DNA of 64,000 nt from Anaerolineae bacterium (GCA_026645815.1 JAPKMR010000004.1:1-64000), one strand, 5' to 3'. Numbered from the stretch's first letter, positions 18,145 through 26,959 are shown. The notes: generated from the letters alone by a model not told the origin. Translations and numbers: made by a program.

Positions 18145-19020
18145 ATGAAGTTACTGGATTTGACAATTCCCCTCGGTATTGGAACGCCCGCGTGGCCAAC
18201 CTATGAGCCGCTTCAGGTGAAGTATTTCAAGCGGCTGGCGCCCAATGGGGCGAATGGGCAGTTGTTGACCCACTCAAACCATCTGGGAACACATCTTGAT
18301 GGTGAGATTCACTTTTATACTGCCGGCAAAGATATGGCTGACCTGCAACTGGATTTCCTCGTCCACGATGCAGCGGTGGTGGATCTCTCGGATGTGGTTG
18401 CCGATTACGATATCTACACGTCGGAAATGATTGAGGACAAAGTGGAGGTCAAGCCTGGTGATATTCTCATCATCCACACCGGTTTCCATCACTTCGGCTG
18501 GGATCAGCCCTATGCAGATGAAATTCGTTACATGGTTCAGCACCCCGGTCCTGATCGTGAGTTCGCAGAGTGGGCCAAGCGGAAGCAGTTGCGCTGGATT
18601 GGTGTGGACTGCGGTAGCGCTGATCACCCGATGAACACGATTATACGCCAGTGGATGCCCCGGCAAGCCAAGCAGGCCGACTTGCACTTCCAGAAAAAAT
18701 ACGGTGGTTCCCTGGCTGACGTCTTCGACGACACCAAGTATCAACTGATGCATATCGAGATGTTCCCCGATGGCATTATCCATGCGGAATGCCTGGGCGG
18801 CGATCTCGACCTGATTGTCAACCGTCGTGTGAAAATCGGTTTCTTCCCCTGGCGCTTTGTGGACGGCGAATCGAGCATTGGGCGTTGTGTTGCCTTTGTG
18901 GATGATGATGAATACGATGAGCTGATGGCGAAGAAGGCTGAGATGCCCAAGACCAAGTTCGGCGACGCCTATAACCCACAGCACGTTGAAAACCTGAATG
19001 CTCAGGTCAAGGCTCGGTAA
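18145..19020 (+). CDS. Cyclase-family metal-dependent hydrolase
   Basis: A 291-residue protein of the cyclase family (PF04199: kynurenine formamidase, isatin hydrolase and relatives), which hydrolyse amide or cyclic amide bonds with Zn or Mn. The metal motif NHLGTHLDGEIHF lies near residues 46-58, and VDCGSADHP is a further conserved block. ATG 18145 is selected by CAGGAGG 8 bases upstream; the 18-codon extension to 18091 lacks a ribosome site. In this locus it is the best candidate for opening a heterocyclic ring produced by the molybdenum hydroxylase. That role is inferred from context. Confidence 0.8.
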   Translation: MKLLDLTIPLGIGTPAWPTYEPLQVKYFKRLAPNGANGQLLTHSNHLGTHLDGEIHFYTAGKDMADLQLDFLVHDAAVVDLSDVVADYDIYTSEMIEDKVEVKPGDILIIHTGFHHFGWDQPYADEIRYMVQHPGPDREFAEWAKRKQLRWIGVDCGSADHPMNTIIRQWMPRQAKQADLHFQKKYGGSLADVFDDTKYQLMHIEMFPDGIIHAECLGGDLDLIVNRRVKIGFFPWRFVDGESSIGRCVAFVDDDEYDELMAKKAEMPKTKFGDAYNPQHVENLNAQVKAR

Positions 19021-19029
19021 AACAGTGAT

Positions 19030-19065
19030 GAGTTGCGAGCTGGGCTTGACCTACGCTCGCAACTC
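19030..19065. repeat. Perfect 11-bp inverted repeat, 14-base loop
   Basis: GAGTTGCGAGC (19030-19040) pairs with GCTCGCAACTC (19055-19065). It lies between the hydrolase and the GNAT-like gene. No T-run follows, so it may be an RNA processing or stability element, or a dispersed repeat, rather than a terminator. Confidence 0.65.
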
Positions 19066-19095
19066 TAAGCTCAAAACTTGCAAAAGGAGACTTGT

Positions 19096-19785
19096 ATGGC
19101 AGTAGATATGGAATTGGAATTGATGTTGCGCCCACCCGCCTTGCCAATGGCGCCATATCCCCCCAAGGTGATTACTCTGGCAAATGGCAAGAAGATGGTG
19201 GTTCGCGAAGTGCAACGGGAGGATATCCCCACGTTGTTGAAGGCAGTGCATCCTACGATTTTCATTCACAAAGACTTCTATGACATTGTTGGATCCCGGC
19301 TTTACTCAGAGCTGGTTGGAATGTACACCCACCGCACAGCGAATGAGTTTTGTCTGGTTGGGCAAATTGATGGTTTTCTTGTGGGCATGGTCAACAGCCG
19401 GATGTATAGTGCCAAAACGGGCATGAGCCTCCACACGCTTGCTATTGATCGGGGGTTGCGTGTGGGAGCACATCTCTTTGCTGCTAAGATGGAGCATCAC
19501 ATTGAGTATTTAGGTCAAGAGGAAGTGCTCATTGTGGCAGAGAGCCCAATTGGTTTCCGCCGGTGGATGATTGAATACGGCTTGGAGCCAACGGATATCC
19601 CCCACGAGCTGGGAGGTGCACTCTCGTTCCGTTTGACCCGTCAGCTATACTTCGAGACGAAATCACGCCTGGTAGCCGGCGACCGACCTGTACCACAGAA
19701 ATTGCTCGAAGTAGCGCAGCGCGAGATCATCATCGCCAGCGAAGCAGATATCCGCGAGAAAATCGCCGGGCTGAAAGGGAGGTAG
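19096..19785 (+). CDS. GNAT-like acetyltransferase-fold protein
   Basis: A 229-residue protein. ATG 19096 follows AAAGGAGA. The middle part has a GNAT-like layout: MVVREVQREDIPTL as the first strand and helix, EFCLVGQIDGFLVGMVNS as the beta hairpin, LAIDRGLRVGAHLFAAKMEHH in the position of the acetyl-CoA-binding strand and helix, then IVAESPIGFRRWMIEYGLEP. The usual R/QxxGxG/A signature is approximate (RVGAH), so CoA binding is not certain. Only 3 bases separate it from the thiolase-like gene, so they likely act in one pathway. Confidence 0.6.
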   Translation: MAVDMELELMLRPPALPMAPYPPKVITLANGKKMVVREVQREDIPTLLKAVHPTIFIHKDFYDIVGSRLYSELVGMYTHRTANEFCLVGQIDGFLVGMVNSRMYSAKTGMSLHTLAIDRGLRVGAHLFAAKMEHHIEYLGQEEVLIVAESPIGFRRWMIEYGLEPTDIPHELGGALSFRLTRQLYFETKSRLVAGDRPVPQKLLEVAQREIIIASEADIREKIAGLKGR

Positions 19786-19788
19786 GAA

Positions 19789-20976
19789 ATGCGTGATGTA
19801 GCCATTATCGGTGTCGGGATGATTCCCTTTGGGCGCCGAGACGAGGATACGTTGGTGGACATGCTGGCTTATGCCTCCATGAAGGCATTGGATGATGCCG
19901 GCGTGGACGCCGTGGATGCGTTGTATGTCGCCAATATGGGCGGCGGTGTGATTCAACGTCAGACAGCTATCGCTAGTGCGTTAGTGGATCGTTTGAGCCT
20001 GCTTCCTGCTGCAGCCGACCTGGTAGAGAATGGGCCTGCTTCTGGTGGCTCAGCCGTTAAGAATGGTGTACTCGCGGTAGCCTCTGGTTATTATGATGTG
20101 GTTTTGGTTGCTGGCGGTGAGAAGATGCGTGAAGTGACCGGTTGGCGTGCCACAGACTTTGTTGCCACGCTCACCCATCCGCAGACCGAATATCCCTACG
20201 GTATTACGTTGCCTGGCATGGCAGGGATGTTCACTCGACTGTATATGGAGAAATACGGCGTTACGCGCGAAATGTTGGTGGAGATCGCGATCAAAAACCA
20301 GACGATGGGCGCGCTCAACCCCTACGCCCACGTTGAGATGATGATCACCAAAGAGGGTGTTATGGACAGTCCGCATTCGGTGGTTAACAATCCACCGGGT
20401 GCAACACCCCTGCATCTTTACGATATGTGCCCTGTAAGCGATGGCGCGGCGGCTTTGATTCTCTGCCCGTTGGATCGCGTAAAAGAGTTGACGAAGAACG
20501 TGCCGGTTATTGTGGCTGGTTTTGGACAGGCGACAGACACGCATACGCTGGCTGAACGTGAAGATCCGACTGATCTCAAAGCGGTGACATTGGCGGCTCA
20601 GCAAGCTTTTGAACGCGCCAAGATGAAGCCGGAGGATATCAGCGTTGCCGAGCTGCATGATGCTTTCACCATTCTCGAGATTGCTGAAAGTGAGCACGTG
20701 GGTTTCTTCAAGAAGGGTGAGGGTGGCAAAGCCGTCCTTGCGGGCAAGACTAAGCTCGGTGGGCAACTTCCCATTAACGTTTCTGGTGGCCTTAAGGCGC
20801 GCGGGCATCCCGTTGGTGCAACCGGTGTGGCGCAGATTGTGGAATTGACCTGGCAATTGCGGCATGAACTGCCCAAAGAGCGCCAGGTAAAGGGTGCAAA
20901 GGCTGGGTTCAGCATCAATTTCGGTGGCTTCGGCAACAACGTCGTGGCCTTTGTCCTCAAACGGGGAGAGAAATAA
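19789..20976 (+). CDS. Thiolase-like protein lacking the nucleophilic cysteine
   Basis: A 395-residue thiolase-superfamily protein of the SCP-x/archaeal type. The active-site segment that normally reads A-C-A-S-G-G reads NGPASGG here; the nucleophilic Cys is replaced by Pro83 (codon CCT at 20035). The C-terminal GLKARGHPVGATG histidine loop is intact, but the later HNxGG/CxGG position is INFGGFGNN. Conventional thiolysis by a Cys acyl intermediate is therefore unlikely. The DUF35 gene follows by 1 base, as in archaeal thiolase-DUF35 complexes and BbsAB. It may have been recruited for a different C-C or C-N chemistry, or be structural. Confidence 0.85.
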   Translation: MRDVAIIGVGMIPFGRRDEDTLVDMLAYASMKALDDAGVDAVDALYVANMGGGVIQRQTAIASALVDRLSLLPAAADLVENGPASGGSAVKNGVLAVASGYYDVVLVAGGEKMREVTGWRATDFVATLTHPQTEYPYGITLPGMAGMFTRLYMEKYGVTREMLVEIAIKNQTMGALNPYAHVEMMITKEGVMDSPHSVVNNPPGATPLHLYDMCPVSDGAAALILCPLDRVKELTKNVPVIVAGFGQATDTHTLAEREDPTDLKAVTLAAQQAFERAKMKPEDISVAELHDAFTILEIAESEHVGFFKKGEGGKAVLAGKTKLGGQLPINVSGGLKARGHPVGATGVAQIVELTWQLRHELPKERQVKGAKAGFSINFGGFGNNVVAFVLKRGEK

Positions 20977-20977
20977 T

Positions 20978-21325
20978 ATGAAAGAGATTACCGCTTATAA
21001 ATGCAAGAAATGCGGGCGGATCCACTATCCCAGGCATGAGCGCTGCTTGACCTGCAAGCACCGGGAGTTTGAGCCTATTCATCCGGAAGGAAATGTGAAA
21101 TTGTTGACCTTTACGCAGATATTCAATCTGCCGTGGGGATTCGATGAGCGTTTCCTTTACATTGCTGTTGTGCAGTTTGAGAATGGCGTCAAGGCAATGG
21201 GGCAGATTGATGCACCTGATGGGGCAGATTTGCGACTGGGAATGACGCTCAAAGCTGAGTGGCAACCAGTGCGCTATGTCTTTGACGAGCCAGTGTATGG
21301 GTTGAAATTTAAGCCATTGGGCTAG
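20978..21325 (+). CDS. DUF35 Zn-ribbon / OB-fold partner of the thiolase-like protein
   Basis: A 115-residue protein with an N-terminal zinc ribbon, CKKCGRIHYPRHERCLTCK (four Cys), and a C-terminal OB-fold. DUF35 proteins bind CoA-linked substrates and bridge thiolases to partners. ATG 20978 is 1 base after the thiolase-like stop; the frame extends upstream inside that gene without a start signal. The pair almost certainly forms one complex. Confidence 0.88.
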   Translation: MKEITAYKCKKCGRIHYPRHERCLTCKHREFEPIHPEGNVKLLTFTQIFNLPWGFDERFLYIAVVQFENGVKAMGQIDAPDGADLRLGMTLKAEWQPVRYVFDEPVYGLKFKPLG

Positions 21326-21341
21326 AGTTAGCGAGCTGCGA

Positions 21342-21410
21342 TGAGAAGTGTGTGAGAGAGGAAACTTGTGGTCAATCAGCGACCACTTAGTGCTGAACGC
21401 GCACTTCTCA
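21342..21410. other. Nested inverted repeats upstream of the permease
   Basis: Outer arms TGAGAAGTG (21342-21350) and CACTTCTCA (21402-21410) enclose an inner hairpin GTGGTC (21368-21373) / GACCAC (21381-21386). The whole 190-base gap between the DUF35 and permease genes has no ORF. The two-tier structure could be an attenuator, an mRNA stability element or a repeat. It does not match the purine riboswitch core that I know. Confidence 0.5.
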
Positions 21411-21515
21411 CCGCTTTTCAGGAGGAGGTGGGCACGATCTTTTTAGGCACATATTGAAGTTTGTCATCAAGATTTTTGGTCCTTTAGTCGAACATTTCAT
21501 TAAGGAGAGACTCGC

Positions 21516-22904
21516 ATGGCTAAGAAACCGGATACGAATTCGACGATTATGGGGTTCATGCCCCAGGATGTCCCGAGCTGGGGTCCTATGCTCAGCCTGG
21601 GTTTCCAGCAAGTGCTGACGATGTTCCCTGCTACGGTGTTGGTCGCCATTCTCACCAAGTTTGATATTGGTGTGACGCTGTTTGCCTCTGGTTTGGGTAC
21701 GATCATTGCGTTATTGGTTGCCAAGCGTCAAATCCCTCTGTATTACGGTTCCTCCTTCAGCTACATCACGGTCATTATCACGGTGATGTCGAAGTATGCG
21801 GGAGACTGCTTCAATGATCCTACCACAGTGTATTGCCCGGATGGGGTTCGCATTGCGCAAATCGGTATTCTCTGTACCGGTCTGTTCAACATCCTTTTCG
21901 GTCTGCTGATCCAGCGAATTGGTAAGGCGCGTTTGGATAAGGTCTTGCCGCCTATCGTGACCGGCAGTGTTGCTATCATCATCGGTATTGCGCTTGCCGG
22001 AACTGCGCTCAACATGGCTTCGGCGCATTGGGGTGTGGCTTTCATCACCCTAATCCTCACCATTGCCTTCTCCGTCTATCTGCAGGGCAAAGGGTTGTGG
22101 GGTATGCTCCCCATTCTGCTGGGCGCGCTGGCAGGCTATATCGTCTCGCTCATTTTCGGCATTGTGGATTTCGCGCCCGTGGGAGCGGCAGCATGGCTGC
22201 GCTGGCCGAGTTTTACCCTCCCGGCTTTCGGCGATGGGCGCGCCTGGGGTATGGCGATTAGTGTTGCGTTGATCGCTATCGCTACGATCCCCGAATCTAC
22301 TGCACACTTGTATCAAATGAGCCTCTACATTGACCAGCTAGCAAAGGACCTCAAGCGTAAGCCCATCGAAATCAAGAATCTGATCGGCTTGAACCTGGTG
22401 GCTGATGGCTGCAATGATGCGATCAACGGCTTTTTGGGCGGTTGCGCGGGCACCAATTACGGTGAGAATAACTCGCTAATGGCGATCACCCGCAACTACT
22501 CCGTAGCTGTGTTGATGGCAGCTGGCGTTATTGCGATGCTCCTGGGCTTCGTCGGCAAGCTGGCTGCGATTGTGAATACGATCCCCGTCGCTGTAACTGG
22601 CGGCTTGGCGATCTATCTGTTCGGCGTTATAGGGAAGCAGGGTATTGCGCTGATTCAAAGCGAGAAGGTCAACCTCTTCGATCCCAAGAACCTCGCTATC
22701 GGCGCTGTAATCCTGGTGCTGGGCGTTGGTGGAAACCTGGGCCTGCCGAACGGTTTGTTCCCGTTCAAGGTTCCGGTGCTGTTCCCGGATGGCATTCCAG
22801 CGATTGTATTTGCCGCTATCGTGGGCATTCTCCTCAATGTTTTGTTCCTTGTGCTCCCGCCCTCGAAGTTTGGCGTAAAAGAACGCGAGAACATCGAGTT
22901 CTAA
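21516..22904 (+). CDS. NCS2-family nucleobase permease (uracil/xanthine type)
   Basis: A 462-residue polytopic membrane protein (about 12-14 helices) of the nucleobase:cation symporter-2 / SLC23 family. The hallmark NTTYGEN loop appears as GTNYGENNSLMAITRNYS. The TM8 acidic site region reads IPESTAHLYQMS, and PLYYGSSFSYI lies in the first half-repeat. An uptake role for a purine, pyrimidine or related ring fits the hydroxylase genes downstream. ATG 21516 follows AAGGAG. Substrate cannot be read from sequence. Confidence 0.88.
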   Translation: MAKKPDTNSTIMGFMPQDVPSWGPMLSLGFQQVLTMFPATVLVAILTKFDIGVTLFASGLGTIIALLVAKRQIPLYYGSSFSYITVIITVMSKYAGDCFNDPTTVYCPDGVRIAQIGILCTGLFNILFGLLIQRIGKARLDKVLPPIVTGSVAIIIGIALAGTALNMASAHWGVAFITLILTIAFSVYLQGKGLWGMLPILLGALAGYIVSLIFGIVDFAPVGAAAWLRWPSFTLPAFGDGRAWGMAISVALIAIATIPESTAHLYQMSLYIDQLAKDLKRKPIEIKNLIGLNLVADGCNDAINGFLGGCAGTNYGENNSLMAITRNYSVAVLMAAGVIAMLLGFVGKLAAIVNTIPVAVTGGLAIYLFGVIGKQGIALIQSEKVNLFDPKNLAIGAVILVLGVGGNLGLPNGLFPFKVPVLFPDGIPAIVFAAIVGILLNVLFLVLPPSKFGVKERENIEF

Positions 22905-22924
22905 GCACTGCAGACCGGTAAGGA

Positions 22925-23015
22925 AGTGTTTTTCGTGGGCGAGCAATGCTTGCGTAGCAAGCCGCTTGCGTAGCAAATTGCTTGCTCAACAAGCCGCTTG
23001 CTCACGAAAAACACT
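22925..23015. repeat. 91-base complex palindrome between permease and hydroxylase genes
   Basis: Perfect 13-bp outer arms AGTGTTTTTCGTG (22925-22937) and CACGAAAAACACT (23003-23015) enclose repeated GCTTGCGTAGCAA-type units that can pair with each other. It occupies most of the 163-base gap. It could fold as a large cruciform or RNA multi-stem, and may be a repeat element or an attenuator between the permease and the hydroxylase genes. Confidence 0.7.
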
Positions 23016-23067
23016 CTTTGGTTTCTGTTGTGTCCTTACTATCGCGTGTATCTCAAAGGAGTTTTTT

Positions 23068-23925
23068 ATGCGACCATTTGATTATTACAGACCAGAAACC
23101 TTCGAGGAGGCATTCCGGTTGCTGGCATTGCCGGATAAGAAGGTTATGCCGCTGGCTGGCGCAACTGATTTGATCCCGATGGTGCGTGATGAGCACTGGC
23201 AACCGGATGTGGTCGTGGATGTGAAGGGCTTGCCGGGCGTGTGTGATGTCGTGGAGACGCCAGAAGGCTTGGTTGTGGGCGCAGCAGTGCGGATGGCTGA
23301 TCTGGTTCACCATCCGTTAGTGAACAGCCCGCGTTGGAATTTGCTGGCGCAGGCAGCGGCAGCGATGGGTAATGAGCAGGTTCGTAACCGCGCTACGTTG
23401 GGTGGAAATCTTTGCACAGCCTCTCCCGCAGCGGATTCGGCGCCCGCGTTGTTGACTCTGGAAGCTAACGTCGTGATTCGTGGCGCAGCTGGTGAGCGGC
23501 GTGTGCCTATCGCCGAGTTCTTCCTTGGGCCGCGTAAAACGGCGCTGCAGAAAGGCGAGTTGCTGGTTGGTGTGATCATTCCTGCTCCACCTGAAGGGAC
23601 GGTTGGAACCTATGTGAAGTTAAGCCGCCGCAAGGCTGGCGATCTCGCGATTGTGGGCGTGGCGGCGCTCGCGTATCCTCATAACGGCGGGTATTCCTGG
23701 CGCCTGGCACTGGGCGCTGTGGCGCCCACCCCAATTCGCGCGCCCGAGGCGGAAGCCACCCTCAATGCCGGACATGATGAGGCGGCAATTGAGCATGCCA
23801 CTAAGTGTGCTTTTGATGCTTGCTGCCCGATTGATGATATCCGCGCCAGTGCTGAATATCGTAAGGCGATGGTGAGCCGGATTGCGCGGCGCGCCATCGA
23901 GGGAGTGCTGGAGAAATTGCCGTAA
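23068..23925 (+). CDS. Molybdenum hydroxylase FAD subunit (XdhB/CoxM-like)
   Basis: A 285-residue FAD-binding subunit of the xanthine dehydrogenase family. The FAD pyrophosphate motif appears as LAGATDLIP (about residue 29), and GNEQVRNRATLGGNLCTASPAADSAPAL (about 95-122) is the second FAD motif. It passes electrons from the 2Fe-2S subunit to the acceptor. ATG 23068 follows AAAGGAG. The next two genes encode the iron-sulfur and Mo subunits, a complete three-subunit enzyme. Confidence 0.92.
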   Translation: MRPFDYYRPETFEEAFRLLALPDKKVMPLAGATDLIPMVRDEHWQPDVVVDVKGLPGVCDVVETPEGLVVGAAVRMADLVHHPLVNSPRWNLLAQAAAAMGNEQVRNRATLGGNLCTASPAADSAPALLTLEANVVIRGAAGERRVPIAEFFLGPRKTALQKGELLVGVIIPAPPEGTVGTYVKLSRRKAGDLAIVGVAALAYPHNGGYSWRLALGAVAPTPIRAPEAEATLNAGHDEAAIEHATKCAFDACCPIDDIRASAEYRKAMVSRIARRAIEGVLEKLP

Positions 23926-24001
23926 TGTACAGTGCGACCGGAATAGTGTTTTTTCTGGGCACGTATAACGCACGGTGAAGTATGGATCAGAGGAGCAAAC
24001 T

Positions 24002-24469
24002 ATGCTACATGAAATTACGTTAAACATCAACGGTGAAACCTACCCTGTTGTGGTGAAATCGCACGATACGCTGGTGCGGGTATTGCGCGAGCAACTGGGA
24101 TTGACCGGCACGAAGATTGGATGTGGGAATGGTGAGTGCGGCGCTTGTACGGTGTTGTTCGATGGGGCGCCAGTCAATTCGTGCATGGTGTTAGCCGTAG
24201 AGGCGCAAGGGCATTGTATCGAGACAGTAGAGGGGCTTAGCAAGGGGGGTGATTTACACCCGTTGCAGAAAGCCTTTGTTGAGCATAATGCAGTCCAGTG
24301 TGGCTTCTGTACTTCGGGTATGTTGATGTCGGCGAAGGCGTTGCTGAAGCGCAACCCCCATCCAACGGAGCAAGAGGTGCGCGAAGCCCTGGTTGGCAAT
24401 CTCTGCCGCTGCACTGGCTATATACGGATTGTGGATGCTGTATTGGATGTGGCGGAGGTTGGGGACTAG
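24002..24469 (+). CDS. Molybdenum hydroxylase 2Fe-2S subunit (XdhC/CoxS-like)
   Basis: A 155-residue two-cluster ferredoxin-type subunit. Plant-type 2Fe-2S ligands are in GCGNGECGACTVL plus the later NSC. The alpha-helical second cluster uses CGFC and CRCTGY. ATG 24002 follows GAGGAG. It links the Mo site to FAD in the same complex. Confidence 0.94.
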   Translation: MLHEITLNINGETYPVVVKSHDTLVRVLREQLGLTGTKIGCGNGECGACTVLFDGAPVNSCMVLAVEAQGHCIETVEGLSKGGDLHPLQKAFVEHNAVQCGFCTSGMLMSAKALLKRNPHPTEQEVREALVGNLCRCTGYIRIVDAVLDVAEVGD

Positions 24470-24564
24470 TTGCTAGGGCTGATTGCCAGAAATGCGTCGT
24501 GACAAAGGCGCTGCTTGGTCAGTAACCAGCTACTGCAGTAAGTTCCCATGATCTGGAGGAAATT

Positions 24565-26937
24565 ATGAAAGAACAGACATCGAATCCCGTCGGTAAAAGT
24601 GTTCCGCGCGTGGATGCGTTCGAGAAAGTCACCGGCGCGGCGAAGTATGTAGACGATATGGCTTTTGGGCCAACATTGCTTTACGGCAAGATCGTCCATA
24701 GTCCAGTGGCACATGCCTTGATCAAAAAGATTGATGTTAGTAAGGCTTTGGCGCTTCCGGGGGTTAAGGCCGTGGTGACTGGGCAGGATAATCCCACGCT
24801 GCTGGGGTTGTATTTGAAGGACCGGTATATCTATGCCTATGACCGTGTGCGCTATGTGGGCGAATCGGTGGCGGGTGTGGTGGCAATTAGTGAAGACATT
24901 GCAGAACAAGCAGCTAAGCTCGTTGAGGTGGAGTATGAACTGCTTTCACCGGTCTTCGATCCCTATGAGGGCGCAAAGCCCGATGCGCCGCTCCTCCATC
25001 CTGACTTGGGGAAATACGAGGTGGTCAACTTCATCTTCCCAGAGCCGGGTACCAACGTCTCTGAACATTTCAAACTCCGCAAGGGCAACGTCAGTGATGC
25101 TGGTGTATCTGAAGAGGTGTGGGCGCAGTGTGCCACAATCGTGGAGGATCAATATACACTGCCGCAGATTCAGCACGCTCCTATCGAGACGCATATTGCT
25201 GTAGCACAGTGGAACCCTGATGGACAGGTGACGCTGTGGGCAGCGTCGCAGTCGCCCTTTGCACAGCGTGATCTTCTCGCGCAGAGCCTTGGCATCCCGC
25301 ATGGCAATCTGCGCGTGATTTCGCCTTACATTGGCGGCGGCTTCGGCGGTAAGGCAGGCATTTCTATCGAGGCCAATGTGGTGTTGATGGCAAAGGCGGT
25401 GCCAGGTCAGCCAGTCAAGGTGCGGATGACCCGCGAAGAGGAGTTTGTCGCTACCAACGTTCGCCAAAGCCTCGTGGCGAAATACAAAATCGGCTGTGAT
25501 AGCGATGGCAATCTGTTGGCGATGGATCTGGCATACTATTTCGGCGGAGGCGCGTACAATGACTATGGTGTGAATATCGCTCGCGCCGCCGGCTATTCTT
25601 GCACTGGTCCTTATGATGTTCCCCATGTCAAGGGAGATTCCTATTGCGTTTATACCAACCACCCCATCGGTTCGGCAATGCGTGGTTTTGGAATGCCGGA
25701 GATTCACTGGGGGTTGGAACAAATTATGGATCGCCTGGCGGAGACCATCGGCATGGATGCGGCGGATTTCAAGAGTCAGAACTGCGTGCGCCCCGGCGAT
25801 ACCATCCTGACTGGAATGACGATGCCCAGTGTTGATCTGCCCCAGTGTATTGATAAGGTCAAGGAGGCGATTGACTGGAACCGTGCTGGTAAACCCTCGG
25901 CGCCGCATAAGCGACGGGGAAAAGGGTTGGCAATCATGTGGAAGGCGCCTGCCATGCCGCCCAACCCTGGCAGCTCGGCTATCGTCCGTTTCAATGAGGA
26001 TGCGACCCTCAATGTCTACGTTTCCGGGCAGGAGATTGGACAAGGCGCCTTTACAGTGGCTGCGCAGATGGCGGCGGAAGCTCTGGGTATCCCTTACGAG
26101 TGGGTGCGTGTTTCGGCAAACCCAGTGGATACCAAATACAGCCCCTACGAGTGGCAAACGGTAGCCAGTCGCCTGACCTGGTCCATGGGCAACGCGGTGA
26201 AAGCTGCTGCTGAACATGCGCGCGGGCAGATTTTGGAAATTGTCGCCAAGTACTGGAACGAAGACCCTTCCGACCTGGATATCAAGGATGGGGTCGTCAT
26301 CTCGTACAAGTCGGAACGCGAGCAATCGCTCAAGAAGATGGTAATCTACGGCCTGCCTAATGAGAACTTTGAGGGTTGGCAGGGTGGTCCAATTGTCGGA
26401 AGTGGCAAATTCATGCCCACTTATGTGACTGGACTTGATCCACAGACCGGTCAAGGGGCACGTGCCGTGGTTCACTACACGGTGGGTGCCCAAGCTGTGG
26501 ACCTGGAAGTTGATACGGAAACCGGGCAGATTGAGGTGCTCAAGATTGCCAGTGCCTACGACGTCGGCAAAGCCATCAATCCTGATTTGGTCATGACCCA
26601 AATTGAAGGCGGGGCTGTACACGGCCTGAGCTCAGCTTTCGAAGGAATGTTCTTTGATGCTCAGGGACGGCTGCGCAATCCCAGCTTTGTGGATTACAAG
26701 CTTGCTACATCACTGGATGCGCCGCGTGAAATTCACGGTGATATTGTTGAGACGCCGTTGGAGGATGGTCCCTGGGGTGCGCGCGGTGTTGGCGAGCACG
26801 TAATGGTGCAGACCGCACCAGCCATTGCCAATGCGCTCTACAATGCACTTGGGGTGCGTTTCAATCACCTGCCACTTTCGGCGGAGAAGATCTATCTGGC
26901 AACCCATGAGGGCGAAGAGCTGACCTGTAAGGCTTGA
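24565..26937 (+). CDS. Molybdenum hydroxylase large (Mo-pterin) subunit, xanthine-dehydrogenase-like
   Basis: A 790-residue catalytic subunit that hydroxylates an N-heterocycle with water as oxygen source. Motifs: GGGFGGKAG, RMTREEEF, SAMRGFGMPE, SGQEIGQGAF and the catalytic glutamate E744 in GVGEHV. RGFG rather than the CoxL AYxCSFR loop argues against CO dehydrogenase. Full length for the family. ATG 24565 follows GGAGG. With the permease, the cyclase-family hydrolase and the FdrA trio it suggests purine or related ring oxidation. Other N-heterocycles such as nicotinate-like compounds remain possible. No MoCo insertase is present in the window. Confidence 0.9.
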   Translation: MKEQTSNPVGKSVPRVDAFEKVTGAAKYVDDMAFGPTLLYGKIVHSPVAHALIKKIDVSKALALPGVKAVVTGQDNPTLLGLYLKDRYIYAYDRVRYVGESVAGVVAISEDIAEQAAKLVEVEYELLSPVFDPYEGAKPDAPLLHPDLGKYEVVNFIFPEPGTNVSEHFKLRKGNVSDAGVSEEVWAQCATIVEDQYTLPQIQHAPIETHIAVAQWNPDGQVTLWAASQSPFAQRDLLAQSLGIPHGNLRVISPYIGGGFGGKAGISIEANVVLMAKAVPGQPVKVRMTREEEFVATNVRQSLVAKYKIGCDSDGNLLAMDLAYYFGGGAYNDYGVNIARAAGYSCTGPYDVPHVKGDSYCVYTNHPIGSAMRGFGMPEIHWGLEQIMDRLAETIGMDAADFKSQNCVRPGDTILTGMTMPSVDLPQCIDKVKEAIDWNRAGKPSAPHKRRGKGLAIMWKAPAMPPNPGSSAIVRFNEDATLNVYVSGQEIGQGAFTVAAQMAAEALGIPYEWVRVSANPVDTKYSPYEWQTVASRLTWSMGNAVKAAAEHARGQILEIVAKYWNEDPSDLDIKDGVVISYKSEREQSLKKMVIYGLPNENFEGWQGGPIVGSGKFMPTYVTGLDPQTGQGARAVVHYTVGAQAVDLEVDTETGQIEVLKIASAYDVGKAINPDLVMTQIEGGAVHGLSSAFEGMFFDAQGRLRNPSFVDYKLATSLDAPREIHGDIVETPLEDGPWGARGVGEHVMVQTAPAIANALYNALGVRFNHLPLSAEKIYLATHEGEELTCKA

Positions 26938-26959
26938 GGTTGGCTCTCAGAAGAAATAG

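Noticed and set aside
24946-26622. A 558-codon open frame on the - strand opposite the Mo-hydroxylase large subunit
   Set aside because: It is antisense to a clearly conserved gene, has no family motifs and is His/Arg/Ile-rich as expected from a mirrored reading of GC-biased codons.
24565-26937. Aerobic CO dehydrogenase large subunit (CoxL)
   Set aside because: The active-site loop reads MRGFG, typical of xanthine dehydrogenase relatives, and the AYxCSFR loop of form I CoxL is missing.
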